DNA of 64,000 bases from Antedon bifida (Eukaryota; Echinodermata; Crinoidea; Comatulida; Antedonidae): the NCBI GenBank assembly GCA_963402885.1, contig OY727102.1:19034001-19098000 (forward strand), read 5' to 3'. The translations under genes and the position numbers were made by a program. The stretch's first letter is position 1. Each line of letters begins with the position of its first letter. Below are positions 14,949 to 24,591 of the stretch, piece after piece. Under the pieces are notes generated by a model. It did no database searches and was not told the DNA's origin. It saw nothing but the letters and a program-made list of their open reading frames with translations.

Positions 14949-17900
14949 GCGTTTTCATTCAAATGTCTGGTTCAGCATTTTAGAAAATGAAGATCGTCGA
15001 CGTCATACTTCTAAAGCGTAAGGGTCCCACTAGAACGCAAAGTGGTTTGATTTCACGCAGGCGGGGGAAACACAATTAAGCGTGGTTCCCACTAGCGACG
15101 TAAACGCAACGCAAGCGTTTTAACCAATGACAAGCGAAGTTATAGACAGTTAGCAATCACAAGCGAATAAGCCATCGCTTGTGATTGGTCAATTCACTTG
15201 CGTTGCGTTACGTCCTTGCGTTGCGTCGCTAGTGGGAACCACGCTTTATTGGAAGGACATTTTCTTACGTTGCGTAGATTGCGTCGCTAGTGGGAACCAA
15301 GCTTTATCTTACACAGTATAGCAATTCTTAAACACCCCGTCCCAGCACAACCATTGTACGCCACTGTACATAATAGTCACCTGGATATTTTATGCATAAT
15401 ATTAATACCTGGGGTCTTCTTTATCGTGTCTCTCAGGAATGTGTCGATTCGTGACAGTGTTACAGATGCTCCAATTCTTACACCTTCGTCATACAACTCA
15501 ATAATGTTTAATTCAGTCACGTGGGCAACCGAAACTGTTACGGGGTATATCATTTTTCTCTGTTGTATTTCAACTCCTAATATACAAAAATATCCGAATA
15601 TGCCAGTGTGAAATATGGATTTTAAGTGGGATTTTATACATTGTCTCTACATACTGTACAAACCTAGTAACAGAAATAAAATGTATTAAAACACCACATA
15701 CATCGAACCTATGATTGTCAGTATAGTCAGTACAATCAATGACATATGCAGAATTTGGCGTTTATTCGAAAACTTTTTTGGAATTTAAAAAACCATTTGA
15801 TACTAACCAACTTCCGTATTTCCTGCAACAATTTTTGCGTCTGGAAACCGTTTTCTCATATCTAGCATCTGTTGAAGATTTACGGGTCGTAACCATGTGA
15901 CGTCATTACACGTAAAGCGTACAGGCATTGGCTTTTCGTTTTCTATCATCTTGAGGAAATTGAAATGGAAACAAAACATGATTGAGAAGACGTCATACAT
16001 AATCTAAAGTGTGGTTCCCACTAGCGACGCAACGCACAGCGATGCATTGCGTATGCGTAATCACAAGTGGGAACCGACGACGCAACAGTGCTACAAACAT
16101 CGCAGGTTTGATTTCACGCAGGCAGGGGCAAACACAATTATTGGAAGGGCATTTTCTTACGTTACGTAGGTTGCGTTACGTTGCGTCGCTAGTGAGAACC
16201 AAGCTTTATACAATAAAGGTTTGATATTTACCAAAATAAGCTCTTGTGGAAACATGATATCTTTTGTAGAGTCATACGAGGTAAATTCGGATGGTTGAAA
16301 CAAAGTTGTTGAAATCTGTAAAAGAAAGCGTGTATATTGTTTTTATTTGCCGAACATTGTATAATCTTTTAAGGAAGTTAACCATCAAAGTTTGACCCAT
16401 GGATTAACCAAGTTTCTTCTTCTTCTTTGTGCAAAAAATGTGTAGAAGGAAAAAACATTTGTTAGATCTTATCTTATTCTAGAACTATTCGTTAACCATA
16501 ACACTAAACCAACCTTTAATATGGGATAGTTGTTTTGCTTATAAATAAGGGGTATTTTTACGTTCTAAAGCCGTTATCGTAATTCACATAGTAGGCCTAT
16601 AGAGTAATTGAACTCAATACATTACAAACCTACTAAACACGCCTTCATGGGCCAGAGTGTTATTGTAAGCAATATTATTACATTGCTGCTCCTTTAGGCA
16701 GTTATATTCAAAAGAATGGAAACATTAGGGAACAGTTACCATGCGGTAGCTTATCGTTTACTACGGCTGAAAAAAAATGGGTATTTGGAAACTCGAACTG
16801 GGCATGCGCACACCCCAAACCACGTCTGGTAAAAGAGAGTCTATGAAAATATTTGCTGATAAATATTGGGATGCATTTAGAAGGTAGTTATCGTTTTTTG
16901 TAAGAAAAATTTCTTTTTTTATATAATTACAGTTGTAACTTATCAATGATCACTTACTCCATTGATTCCACTGTTGGATTTACAGCTTTGTATTTTTCCA
17001 TTCGCACAGACTTTCTTGGATCCGTTTTTGTTCTGACAACATGTTGTTTTGCAATTCGTTTTGCATCCAATACCATTAATTTCTGATTCCTTCGGAATTA
17101 AAAACCTTAATGTGATTGCGACGTTATGAAATTAATGAAAACAATACAGTTACAAATTACAAAGGGCTTGGTTTAAAACAAAATATTATTAACGATAACA
17201 CACACTCATGAAGATTAGCATAAACAATAATTTTACAAACCGATTAAATCTATAAAGGTATTGTTCAGTCAGATTTTTGTTTGCAAATGACAATAAATGG
17301 AAGTAATTTCCCACAGATGAATGAACGAATGAAATATAGAGCAATACAAAAAACACTACAATGTTAACGCTCAGTGTTCATATGATTGATGATCTTATAT
17401 AGGATCATTGGTAGGGACAATTATTTATTCTAAAGAAAATATAAAATAAGAAAATTCGGTGTTGTGTAAAAATTGTAACAAATGAACAAAAGAACGAATT
17501 CCTTCTGTTTAAATAGGCAAACCAAACTATCACGTTATCAGCAATAGTCAAGTAGCGATATTTCGATTCCATTTTATTTTGTGACGATATTACCTTTGTA
17601 AAAGTTCTGTATCCCTCTAAGATTGGTCGGTAACCAGTACATCTGCATAAGTTGCCCTGAAAGGCGTCTTCAATGTCTGGCATGCACGGTCGATCGTTGT
17701 TTCTCAGGAGGGTGTACATAGACATGACGATGCCAGGGGTACAGAAGCCACACTGGGAACCATGTGCTTTTGCTATCCTTTCCTTTACATAAAACATGAA
17801 TTACATGTATGTATGATTAATTTAATGATACTGCTGTACTTTAAAACTTAGTCTAACAGTGAGAATGGGATCACTAGTAAATACACGTCCATCCTCCAGA

Positions 17901-20649
17901 TGCTGCAGTGGTCAAAATCTTTTATTAATTTGAATTGAATAAATATGTGTATATAACCTAATTTTTACAATTGTAACCGTTTTTTATTCGTAGCCTTTGC
18001 CTTTCTGCCCGTTGTTTCGTCTTGTTGTTGTTGTTCTGTGTTTTTTTAATTATATATATATTTATTTATTTTTTTTTTATTTAATTTCTTTTTATTAATT
18101 CAATTTTCTGCCATATACAATACAAAGAAGACAAAACAATTATAAAAGGGGGCAAGGAAAGACCAAACAGGTGCTAAAACACCTATGCTAGTTGGTCAAC
18201 CCAGAACATACAGAGCACAGAAAGAAAGAGATAAATAAATAAATAATATTTATATTGTATATAACATCCTGTTATTGGCCTTGGCTTGAAATAAAATAAA
18301 AATAATATTTTACGTAGGATAAACAAATTGCAGTGGTTGTCCGCCAAGAAAAACAGATTGATTCACGCTTTTTAAAGCAAATATTGGTTTTAAAGTTTTA
18401 GAATAGTATAGCATTACAAACACCTGAACTGGATGTAATCCGTCTTTTATACTTCCAATCCCCTCTACAGTTGTTACTGACGTCAGGTACATTTGGCATA
18501 TTGTCGTCAAACATGCGTTTACGGCTACGTGGCTGCAAAAATAAATTGTTCTATACGGTTCAATGCACATTGACAGTGGCTTACCAACTTCACCATGCAT
18601 CGTAGATAGGTTGCAAATGAGTGTAATAATTCAATAAAATTTCAACTTCAATTTCACATTCATTTCATAATTCTGATTTACTATGCTGATATAATCTTAA
18701 AAACTTTTCTTAGAAAAATCTACTGTAGCCTGCACCATCACCGTAGATAGGTTGCAAATGAGTGTTAAATAATTCAATAATAATTTCAACTTCAATTTTA
18801 CATTCAACTTTAGTAGGCCTATCTATGTAATGTCAATCTAGCAATGTGTAGGCCTACACTAATGCGTTGCCCATTATTGTGCAGTGTGTATTTGGTGTAC
18901 AGATCACTATTATTATATCTCCACCCTAATTAATAGTATTTTCTATTTCTATTTTATAGTATGCGGCTTTGTAAATGCCCACAGATCTTGAAGATTAGAT
19001 ACTGTTACTGATAAGGCCTACCAGTGAATGCGTATATTCTAGTAATTAATTTTTAATGTCAGTCACAGCGAGATGGTTGCCAAATTAATACAATTGTCCC
19101 TTTTACATTTTATATACTGTATAAAAAATAAGTGTGGTTTAACTACTGGTAAGGTGTCCATTATAATAATGCCGAATTAATAATGTGTTACATTGCGTGA
19201 CCTGACTGATTATTTCCGTCAACCTTGATTATCTCCCGTCAATCAAAAAATTTTAACGATTTTAATTCTGATTTACTATGCTGATATAATCTTAAAAACT
19301 TTTCTTAGAATTATCACTACTGTGACCTAAAGCTTGGTTCCCACTAGCGACGCAACGTAACGCAACCTACCCAACGTAAGAAAATGCCCTTCCAATAATT
19401 GTGTTTTCCCCCGCCTGCGTGAAATAAAACCTGCGATTTTTGCAGCACTGTTGCGTCGTCGGTTCCCACTTGTGATTACGCAACACAGCACTTTGCTTCA
19501 ATACGTCGCTGCGTTGCGTTCTAGTGGGAACCACGCTTTAGTTAAATATAACGTTGAAAAGACGTAGGCCACAATTACCCATATTTGATATATTTCTTTG
19601 AATACAAATACAAGATACTACATATAGTTATTTGGCCAGTCTACTAGTTGTAGTTTTCTTACGTTATATTTGTTGTCAATTTATCATAACTAGACACCAT
19701 AACAGTACATGCACCGCATCCTCCTTCACCACAACCTAGCTTGGATCCTGTTAGCCGCACTGAAAAGTAATTAAGGTCTAAACGATTGTCACGACTTAGT
19801 CAACCTTAAAAAGTGCTATCTCTCACACTGGTCTATTATATATACAATAAACTCAGTGATCCAACAGATAATAATGATATATTCCGTAAAATGTTTTTTT
19901 TGTTTTTGTTTGCTTTGCTCTGCCCTGTGCCAATAGTTTTTGTATTATGTGCTGTATTATATTTTGTCAACAACTTAGTGTGACTGTGGTCTGGTCAAAC
20001 TTGATAGTGGTCAACGACGGATACGCTTGGTTGCTGTAAATACACTGTTGCATTGTCCTTGGACTATTATTCAGAGGGACTGCTAACTCTTGTAGTTACA
20101 GTAATCCCTACCAATTTATCTCTGCATATTTTATCTTATGGTTTGTTGGTCAAATTCATTCATTCATTCAAGAAACATTTATTGACCAAAAATATTATAT
20201 CATAACATTAACAATGGTTGGCATATAGTCGAGAGACTACAACTATAAAAATGAAAATGAAGTTATAACACGTGTATGCCTATACAAATAAAGTGCAAGG
20301 GTTCGTTATAATACATGCATTCATGAAACAAATTCCGCAAAGTAGTAAAAACACTAGTATGTACAGCATAGCTGTTTATGTATATACAAAATATGTTATT
20401 AGTTGGGTTACGATTTTGTTGTAATAAGGATACATTTTCGACGCAGGTAACTGAGTAACGTCATACTGGGATCAATATGTAGGTCAACAATCTGAAAATT
20501 ATAGATAATAATTGAAAGTACACATAATTCCTTAAAAAAGGATCCACGGTGAATAATTACAATAAGTTAACGTTATCTTACTCTTAAGTTTTACCCACCT
20601 TCCGTCCATTACAAAAGAAAATGAACTCCGTCTCCTCCTTTTTTGACAT
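192..20649 (-). CDS. XDH: Xanthine dehydrogenase, 27 exons, C-terminus beyond the left edge
   Basis: Molybdenum/FAD/2Fe-2S enzyme that oxidises hypoxanthine to xanthine and urate. Exons in transcript order: 20599-20649, 20434-20491, 19663-19759, 18424-18532, 17594-17782, 16958-17089, 16232-16315, 15808-15949, 15409-15576, 13153-13229, 12736-12832, 12446-12555, 11775-11953, 10660-10822, 10093-10167, 9408-9525, 8792-8843, 8169-8295, 7840-7959, 6879-7100, 6294-6427, 5816-5990, 4878-5069, 1329-1477, 814-895, 489-713, 192-266. All junctions are GT-AG and phases sum to 1134 codons with no stop. The protein starts [17 protein letters not shown]. It shows both 2Fe-2S motifs ([18 protein letters not shown] with CRCTGYRP), the FAD motif [15 protein letters not shown], and molybdopterin-domain motifs [14 protein letters not shown] and [18 protein letters not shown] matches xanthine dehydrogenase rather than aldehyde oxidase. 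Family length is about 1330, so roughly 200-220 residues are missing to the left. The gene looks functional. Confidence 0.96.
2541..2652. repeat. Tandem duplication, ~50-bp unit
   Basis: A ~50-bp unit ending in ATCTCACGATGTCGGTT occurs twice in direct, essentially exact succession. It lies inside the left arm of the fold-back repeat and has no partner in the right arm, so it arose after the palindrome. Confidence 0.85.
2655..2935. repeat. Tandem duplication, ~130-bp unit
   Basis: Two direct copies of a ~130-bp unit beginning AAACACTAACT and ending in a GGTCGGTCGGTCAGT-like run. They share the core TATTAATACTTGGAGGCAAA. A related sequence in the opposite direction lies near 9815-9890 (ACCGACCGAC), so the unit belongs to a dispersed family. 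Confidence 0.8.
3097..3225 (-). mobile_element. tRNA-Ala-derived SINE in the loop of the fold-back repeat
   Basis: Read on the minus strand, 3222-3155 resembles a tRNA-Ala gene: box A region TAGCTCAAATGGTAGAGC, an anticodon arm, then a degenerate T arm. The acceptor stem does not close and the anticodon position reads AGT, so it is not a working tRNA. It is followed by a short body and an AAATAAAATCTGAATCTG-type A-rich tail at 3097-3125. This is the structure of a short tRNA-derived SINE. Confidence 0.6.
6182..6290. mobile_element. Partial, decayed MITE of family 2B
   Basis: The segment contains the diagnostic interior of the 2B MITEs (accaattaaaagcgag and cgcttgtcattggtcaactt, followed by gcttgcgtttcgtcc). 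It ends directly at the splice donor of XDH exon 21 (exon begins 6294). The flanking inverted termini are missing. Confidence 0.5.
7222..7445. repeat. Dispersed repeat, copy 1 of 3
   Basis: Shares a long diverged match with 48255-48500 and 53370-53575: AATGTCACATAA..., then CTGTAATTTAAAG, TTTGTCAGACAATG and AATAACTT...ATTAAA. All three copies lie in introns (XDH, DEK, DEK). The family was not recognised and no coding capacity is visible. Confidence 0.6.
10854..11050. mobile_element. MITE family 2A copy
   Basis: About 197 bp. It starts AGCTTGGTTCCCACTAG and ends with the decayed inverse. The interior contains GTTTTGCCC-type and CGCCTGCGTGAAAT sequence and an internal inverted CGGTTCCCACTTGTGATTACGC. 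It lies 31 bp upstream of the acceptor of XDH exon 14. Confidence 0.8.
11485..11635 (+). mobile_element. tRNA-derived SINE
   Basis: A box B-like GTGGTTCGAATC lies at 11513-11524. It is followed by the characteristic SINE body CCTTAGGCAAGACACCTTA ... CAACCCAGCTGTATAAAATG (11550-11605), a conserved core I recall from many invertebrate SINEs. It lies in XDH intron 13, 140 bp downstream of exon 13 on the transcript. Confidence 0.65.
12903..13008. mobile_element. MITE family 1 copy
   Basis: Terminal inverted repeats AGCTCTGTCTACAC ... GTGTAAACAGAGCT enclose a ~106-bp shortened element. It is flanked by TAA on both sides, a 3-bp target duplication. Confidence 0.85.
13316..14918. mobile_element. 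Candidate Helitron-like non-autonomous element
   Basis: The right end has a perfect 9-bp stem AATTCGTCA/TGACGAATT (890-898 with 902-910 of 14 kb), then AAAT and CTAG followed by T. This is the usual Helitron 3' arrangement of hairpin then CTRR before T. The left end has a 12-bp hairpin GGTTATATGCAT/ATGCATATAACC (13316-13342), and CATATAACCT recurs next to the right hairpin. The interior is AT-rich with CpG-rich patches at 13500-13820. No Rep/helicase frame is visible. The left boundary is uncertain, and 14370-14690 may be separate insertions. Confidence 0.4.
14371..14465 (+). repeat. tRNA-like SINE remnant
   Basis: TGGCTCGGTGGTCTGTGCTC resembles box A. GATCGAGCC 45 bp later resembles a weak box B. 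A T-rich run that could stop RNA polymerase III follows. No cloverleaf closes. Confidence 0.35.
15014..15303. mobile_element. MITE family 2A copy carrying a nested 2B copy
   Basis: The outer element runs from 15014 (degenerate GGGTCCCACTAG) to 15303 (CTAGTGGGAACCAAGCT). It is split inside its CACAATTA|TTGGAAGG interior by a second MITE at 15079-15245. The inner element starts AGCGTGG, ends CCACGCT and is bounded by TTA on both sides. The site is intact in the other 2A copies, so both the insertion and its 3-bp duplication are directly visible. Confidence 0.88.
16008..16205. mobile_element. MITE family 2A copy
   Basis: 198 bp, preceded by TAA and ending CTAGTGAGAACCAAGCT followed by TTA. It contains the GATTTCACGCAGGCAGGGG and CAATTATTGGAAGGGC landmarks. 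It lies 58 bp upstream of XDH exon 8. Confidence 0.85.
18040..18245 (-). repeat. Probable retroposon 3' tail
   Basis: Read on the minus strand: a body with a short hairpin (AGGTGTTTTAGCACCT), a CCCCCTTTTATAATTG segment, then an A/T-rich TAAATAAA-like tail toward 18040. This organisation suits the 3' end of a LINE or LINE-mobilised element. No reverse transcriptase frame is present. Similar ...TTTATTTGTCC / TTTATTGACC tails occur at 14571-14690 and 20150-20350. Confidence 0.35.
18600..18830. repeat. Local partial duplication
   Basis: GTAGATAGGTTGCAAATGAG followed by a TTCAATAA...TTTCAACTTCAATTT stretch occurs at 18601 and again at 18741. The segment between them (ATTTACTATGCTGATATAATC) recurs at 19270. 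These appear to be local segmental copies in XDH introns 3-4. Confidence 0.6.
19331..19537. mobile_element. MITE family 2A copy
   Basis: 207 bp. It begins AGCTTGGTTCCCACTAG after TAA and ends CTAGTGGGAACCACGCT before TTA. This is the best-preserved 2A copy and shows the internal inverted GGTTCCCACTTGTG segment. Confidence 0.88.
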
Positions 20650-22570
20650 TTTTTGGGATATTTAACTCGTCTAGTCTCGTCTACACATGAATGATTATGC
20701 TTGTGCTTAACGTATTATCTATCATAATGGTTTTCCAATGCGCTAATTCGTTGGCGGCGCTGTACTACAAACCAAATTCACAGCCTAGCCATACATGGCT
20801 CTGAACCAATTTACAATATTTGTTTTAAATATATTTTTTATGGTTACAATTTGTATCGTTGATAAGCCAATTTTTTATTGTTTGTTTATGTATAAAACAT
20901 CATTTTAATGCATTGTTTAAAGTCATGGGTATAGGACTTTACTTTACTAGAATACAATTTCTATAAATTAAGTATTTAGACCTTTTAACATTTTAACATA
21001 TTCTTATTATTGGTGTCAACTTATTTGTAAGAAGTAGAAAAAAAAGAAGAAAAAGAGTGGAAATAATAAAGGTGGGTTCACACGAAAGACAACAACAAAT
21101 ACAGACGTAAGAGATTCATATGGCGAGCCAAACAACTGTCTATTTAGAGAGAATGCTTGTTGTTTTAACTAGATATGTTTTTCTAGAACGATGTATTAAT
21201 CTAGAGAGATATTTAGTTTTAACTAGACAGATTAATCAGTTTTAACTAGAAAGTTTAGTTTGAACTATAGAGATGTCTTTACAGCTAGGCCTATATGCTA
21301 GAGATGTCTTTACAGCTAGGCCTATATGCTAGAAATGTCTTTACAGCTAGGCCTATATGCTAGCTTTGCTTATGTTACATTATGGCATGAGAAAAGAACA
21401 AAACAATACAAAAATGTTAAACATTTTACCTGCAAAAAACACTGAAATAGAGAGAGACCTAACTAAATGTGTTCGATCAACATTGAGTGAAGGAAGATTC
21501 TAAAGAATTCCAAAGTTTTGGACCATAACAAATAATGGAGTTTTAAAAGTATTTTTTTATGTTTCAAATAATTTTGGCAAATCTGATTTCATTATCATGG
21601 GGAACAGATGGTTGTTTTGAAGACAATAACAAAATATGTGCATGGTAATGATTTTTTTAAGCGCAGACATTATAAACATTATAAAACGGAGTGGAATTTC
21701 CCAAGCCAATCAGTGGCGCCAAAACACCACTCATATCTAATCTATGACATAATGTGTTGATGGTGGTTTTTGCTACTGGTGGCGGTCACTGTGAAAGGAC
21801 ACTATTTATAAATACGGACTTCTCTTCCACCTGTTTCATTACCATGGAAAACAGATGGTTTGGGGAACAAAACAAAATATGCGAATGATAATAAGTAATT
21901 TTTTAAGCGATAAAATAAAGTCTAAATATGCCTATTGTAATTTATTTAAATAAAAAATATTGAGAATATTGAATTCGTAAAATTGAATTGGTAGACCACC
22001 TTACCAGACAGATTATGATATCTTGAGATGCGGTATGTTAGTTTTATCAACGGAATTTAAGAAGAAATTAAATAAAAGTAGGCGGCCCCTACAAATCGAG
22101 ATTCAAAATAATTCGAGGAAAAACAATACCTTAAAAGATCAAAATTGGTTTTAAAAAATCTATCAGTAATACTGGAGTTAGGTTATGGAATTATAGTCTA
22201 CCTATAATTATTAAAAACTAAACAAAATTTCAAAAATAATACAAAGTACAAAATGCGGCGAGGATCGATTAGTCGGAAGGGATACAAACGCGGAGAAAGG
22301 ACAAGCACAATCATCATTGGTAATGATTTTATTATTTTTGTTAAGTTTAATTTTTAAAGTTTAGAAACACAAATTTAAAATAAATTGACCTAAAATAAAC
22401 AGTAGCGTAATGTGTATACAACAATTAATTCTGCTCAGTTGCGCCCCGTAGTATGTACTAATTTGTTGTCGTGGCGTAGTAAATTTGTGTGGTGCGCCAG
22501 ACAATCATTGCACATGCGCGATGCAGAAAAAATTGCAGAGAGAGCGTCGTTGTTCGAGCTAAGTATAGTG
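20650..22570. other. Intergenic region between divergent XDH and ODC
   Basis: No coding exon recognised. It holds the upstream region of XDH, AT-rich sequence, a triple ~35-bp tandem repeat (21263-21362, unit containing CTTTACAGCTAGGCCTATAT), and a diverged direct duplication of about 75 bp (21588-21662 and 21837-21911, sharing ACAGATGGTT and AACAAAATATG). Confidence 0.7.
21263..21362. repeat. Three-copy ~35-bp tandem repeat
   Basis: The unit GATGTCTTTACAGCTAGGCC plus TATATGCTAGA is present three times in direct order with one or two differences. Confidence 0.85.
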
Positions 22571-22581
22571 TGCGCATGCGC
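22571..22581 (+). promoter_or_regulatory. NRF-1-type site in the ODC promoter region
   Basis: TGCGCATGCGC is a perfect NRF-1 consensus palindrome, and a related CATGCGCGATGC lies at about 22511. It is 160 bp upstream of the inferred first ODC exon donor, in a locally CpG-richer stretch (22440-22640). A promoter here is an inference. Confidence 0.45.
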
Positions 22582-22681
22582 GGTGTAGTAATCCCACACA
22601 CAAATGAAGAGTAAACGCCTCGTGAATGAAATTCTTTTTAACGTTCCCCGCCATAGAATCGTGTTGAAGTAGTTTTTCCTC

Positions 22682-22781
22682 ATGAAGTTTCTTGATTTTT
22701 GTCGGTCTTTCGTAGAATAAAACCGCCAAAATTCCGCCTAAAAGCTTAATTCGGTTATCGTCTGCTGAAATTTCAGCCCAG
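22682..22781 (+). other. ODC1: Putative ODC 5' non-coding exon 1 (3' part)
   Basis: It ends in CAG at 22781 followed by donor GTATGT. The upstream boundary is unknown. It contains a 12-codon AUG ORF (22682-22720, MKFLDFCRSFVE) if transcription starts far enough upstream. It also contains the first 17 codons of the non-AUG uORF. The link to ODC is inferred from position and from uninterrupted frame into the next exon. Confidence 0.5.
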
Positions 22782-23780
22782 GTATGTGAAATATATTATT
22801 TTTTTCAATAAAACATGAATACTTGTGTAGGCCTACTGACTAGCTAGGAAGGAGATGGCTATCTACGCAAGCGACCCGGCATGATGTCAATATGGAGCAT
22901 GTGGTGTGTGTTGTGCAATGCAATACAATACATGATGTACATATTGTTAGTGCCTCTGCCAAGTTCGATTCCTCGTGATTATGAAATCATACATTAATGT
23001 AAAACCAAAGTTGTTTTGAATCTTATATTTAGTTTAGGCTACAATTTTTAAATTAATATTTTGTTTCTAGCTAGCATTTCAAATCTTGCACGTACTGTAA
23101 TTGACTCAGAATCAGGAAAAGGAATGTATGATTAAAAATATAATTTATAAATATAGGCCTAGATTCATTCATTTCATCATAATAAAATTAAATATATGAA
23201 ATTTGTTTGCTAGGCCTAAAAATAAAATGATAATTAAAATTATAGAAGATATAGGCCTATTTCGATTATTTTTTTGTCTTTACATAATATAAACAGCTTG
23301 TTTTTTTTAACGTTAAAACATTGTCTTTTAGAATTTTTTTTAAAAGCCCTTTTCCTTCCATATTTTTTTTTTCTTTTATGTAATAACTTTTTGTTTCTGC
23401 CCTTAGTGCTTGGGTAATAAATATTAGTCCTAATGGCCACTTCTATGTACTCAAGATCTCTTACATTTACCTGCAACTCCTATACCATAAATAAATGAGC
23501 AAATGAGTTTTTTTTAAATAATTAATACTCGATACGTGAATTTCAGTTGAGTACAGTATTTGATACAAAATAGAGTTTATGTTTAAATGAAGAAATAATT
23601 TTCTTTTTTATTCTCCATTTCAATCAAGATCTCTTTGATTTAGGGTTGTGGCATTATTTTAATGAAAACAAAATTGTTTGCTTCTAGGGCGGGCATTGTA
23701 ACATCTACTGGGCTGTAGAACCAGAAGGAGCAACTGGGGTTGTGGACATCAACTTTGAACCAGAGTGGGACCCTAGCTGA
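22731..23780 (+). CDS. Candidate conserved non-AUG (AUU) uORF of ODC, spliced
   Basis: Joining 22731-22781 to 23688-23780 gives 47 codons and a stop, with no AUG in this frame. In-frame AUU codons are at 22731 (context GCCAAAAUUC, A at -3), 22746+3 and nearby. The peptide ends YWAVEPEGATGVVDINFE followed by PEWDPS, a protein-like composition with Trp-rich ends. Conserved AUG-less uORFs with AUU starts are known in mRNAs of ODC homologues, notably antizyme inhibitor, where a C-terminal PPW motif and polyamine-dependent stalling regulate the main ORF. The EPEW near the end here could be the counterpart. This is based on recall, not alignment. Confidence 0.55.
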
Positions 23781-23815
23781 TATTTGCTAAAGGGTCAGAT
23801 TTTTCACTTTGCAGT
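23688..23815 (+). other. ODC1: Putative ODC 5' non-coding exon 2
   Basis: 128 bp between acceptor TTGCTTCTAG and donor GTAAGT. One frame is open for 30 codons and ends at TGA (23778-23780). The next acceptor, TTATTTTGCAG at 24508, opens the exon that carries the ODC start codon. Confidence 0.6.
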
Positions 23816-24210
23816 GTAAGTATAGCAATTAGTATTATAGTGCAAAAAATCTAAATCACAATTGTGTTAAAAAAAACCGAAGTATATATACTTAAACATC
23901 AACATCATTTTTTTTGTTGGGGTTTTTTAACCGCATACAAAGTTGTGCCTAATTGATAAATATTTTATATTCTGTATTTTATGACAAGCAAGACATTTTA
24001 TTTGTTTTCAGATTTTATTTAGTCTCTATATTCTCACTAAGATTAAGGAGTTATTGCATTTGGACACCTAGCACTTAGTTGTATGATAATTAAAAATAAT
24101 ATATATTGCCCACCTGCAAAGATTGTTAATGCCTGCTAGCAGGTAGATTTCCATATGAAGACATGGAATTTTGAACTTGCAAATGAAATAGCACAGTGCC
24201 ATTTCACATA

Positions 24211-24415
24211 GGTCAACTACTTACCGTATGATGACTGTCAACTACAGACCATATCATGACTGTCAACTACAGACCATATCATGACTGTCAACTACAGACC
24301 ATATCATGACTGTCATCTACTGTCCATATCATGATGGTCATCTACTGACCATTTCATGACAGTCAACTACTGATCATGAAGGTCAACTATTGATCATATC
24401 ATGATGGTAAACTTT
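24211..24415. repeat. ~25-bp minisatellite in the ODC 5' UTR intron
   Basis: About eight direct copies of a unit like ATCATGACTGTCAACTACAG plus ACCAT. The first four are nearly identical and later ones diverge. It lies 90-300 bp upstream of the ODC start-codon exon. Confidence 0.9.
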
Positions 24416-24591
24416 GTCTCGCAAATAAATTGATGTTTACCATGTCGCCAGTTAATTTAAAAGATCATAAACGTTGATAATTTATTGTCATTTTTGTTTA
24501 TTTTGCAGGCTTTTGCGTATTAGCTAGTAGGCCCTATTATCTGTAACTGTGTTTAGCCGTTGTGTGCATTTATTGTGAATTTAGTGTAATA

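Larger units (their letters stand above)
17594..20649 (-). other. XDH: XDH exons 1-5: the two 2Fe-2S domains
   Basis: Exons 1-5 encode residues 1-168. The plant-ferredoxin-like cluster loop [11 protein letters not shown] lies in exon 3 (19663-19759). The second cluster, CGFCTPG and CRCTGYRP, lies in exon 5 (17594-17782). Exon 6 (16958-17089) then encodes a Cys-rich linker (cysteines in [10 protein letters not shown] and further on) at the place where vertebrate XDH has its own CC-rich linker before the FAD domain. The start ATG at 20649 is chosen because the 17-codon exon joins in phase to YLRRK and fits the family N-terminus. Confidence 0.9.

Noticed and set aside
22682-22720. 12-codon AUG uORF as the main ODC leader regulator
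   Set aside because: It may lie upstream of the transcription start, and its peptide has no recognisable constraint. The AUG-less frame is the stronger candidate.
24211-24415. CRISPR-like array
   Set aside because: The repeats are contiguous with no unique spacers and the genome is eukaryotic. It is a minisatellite.
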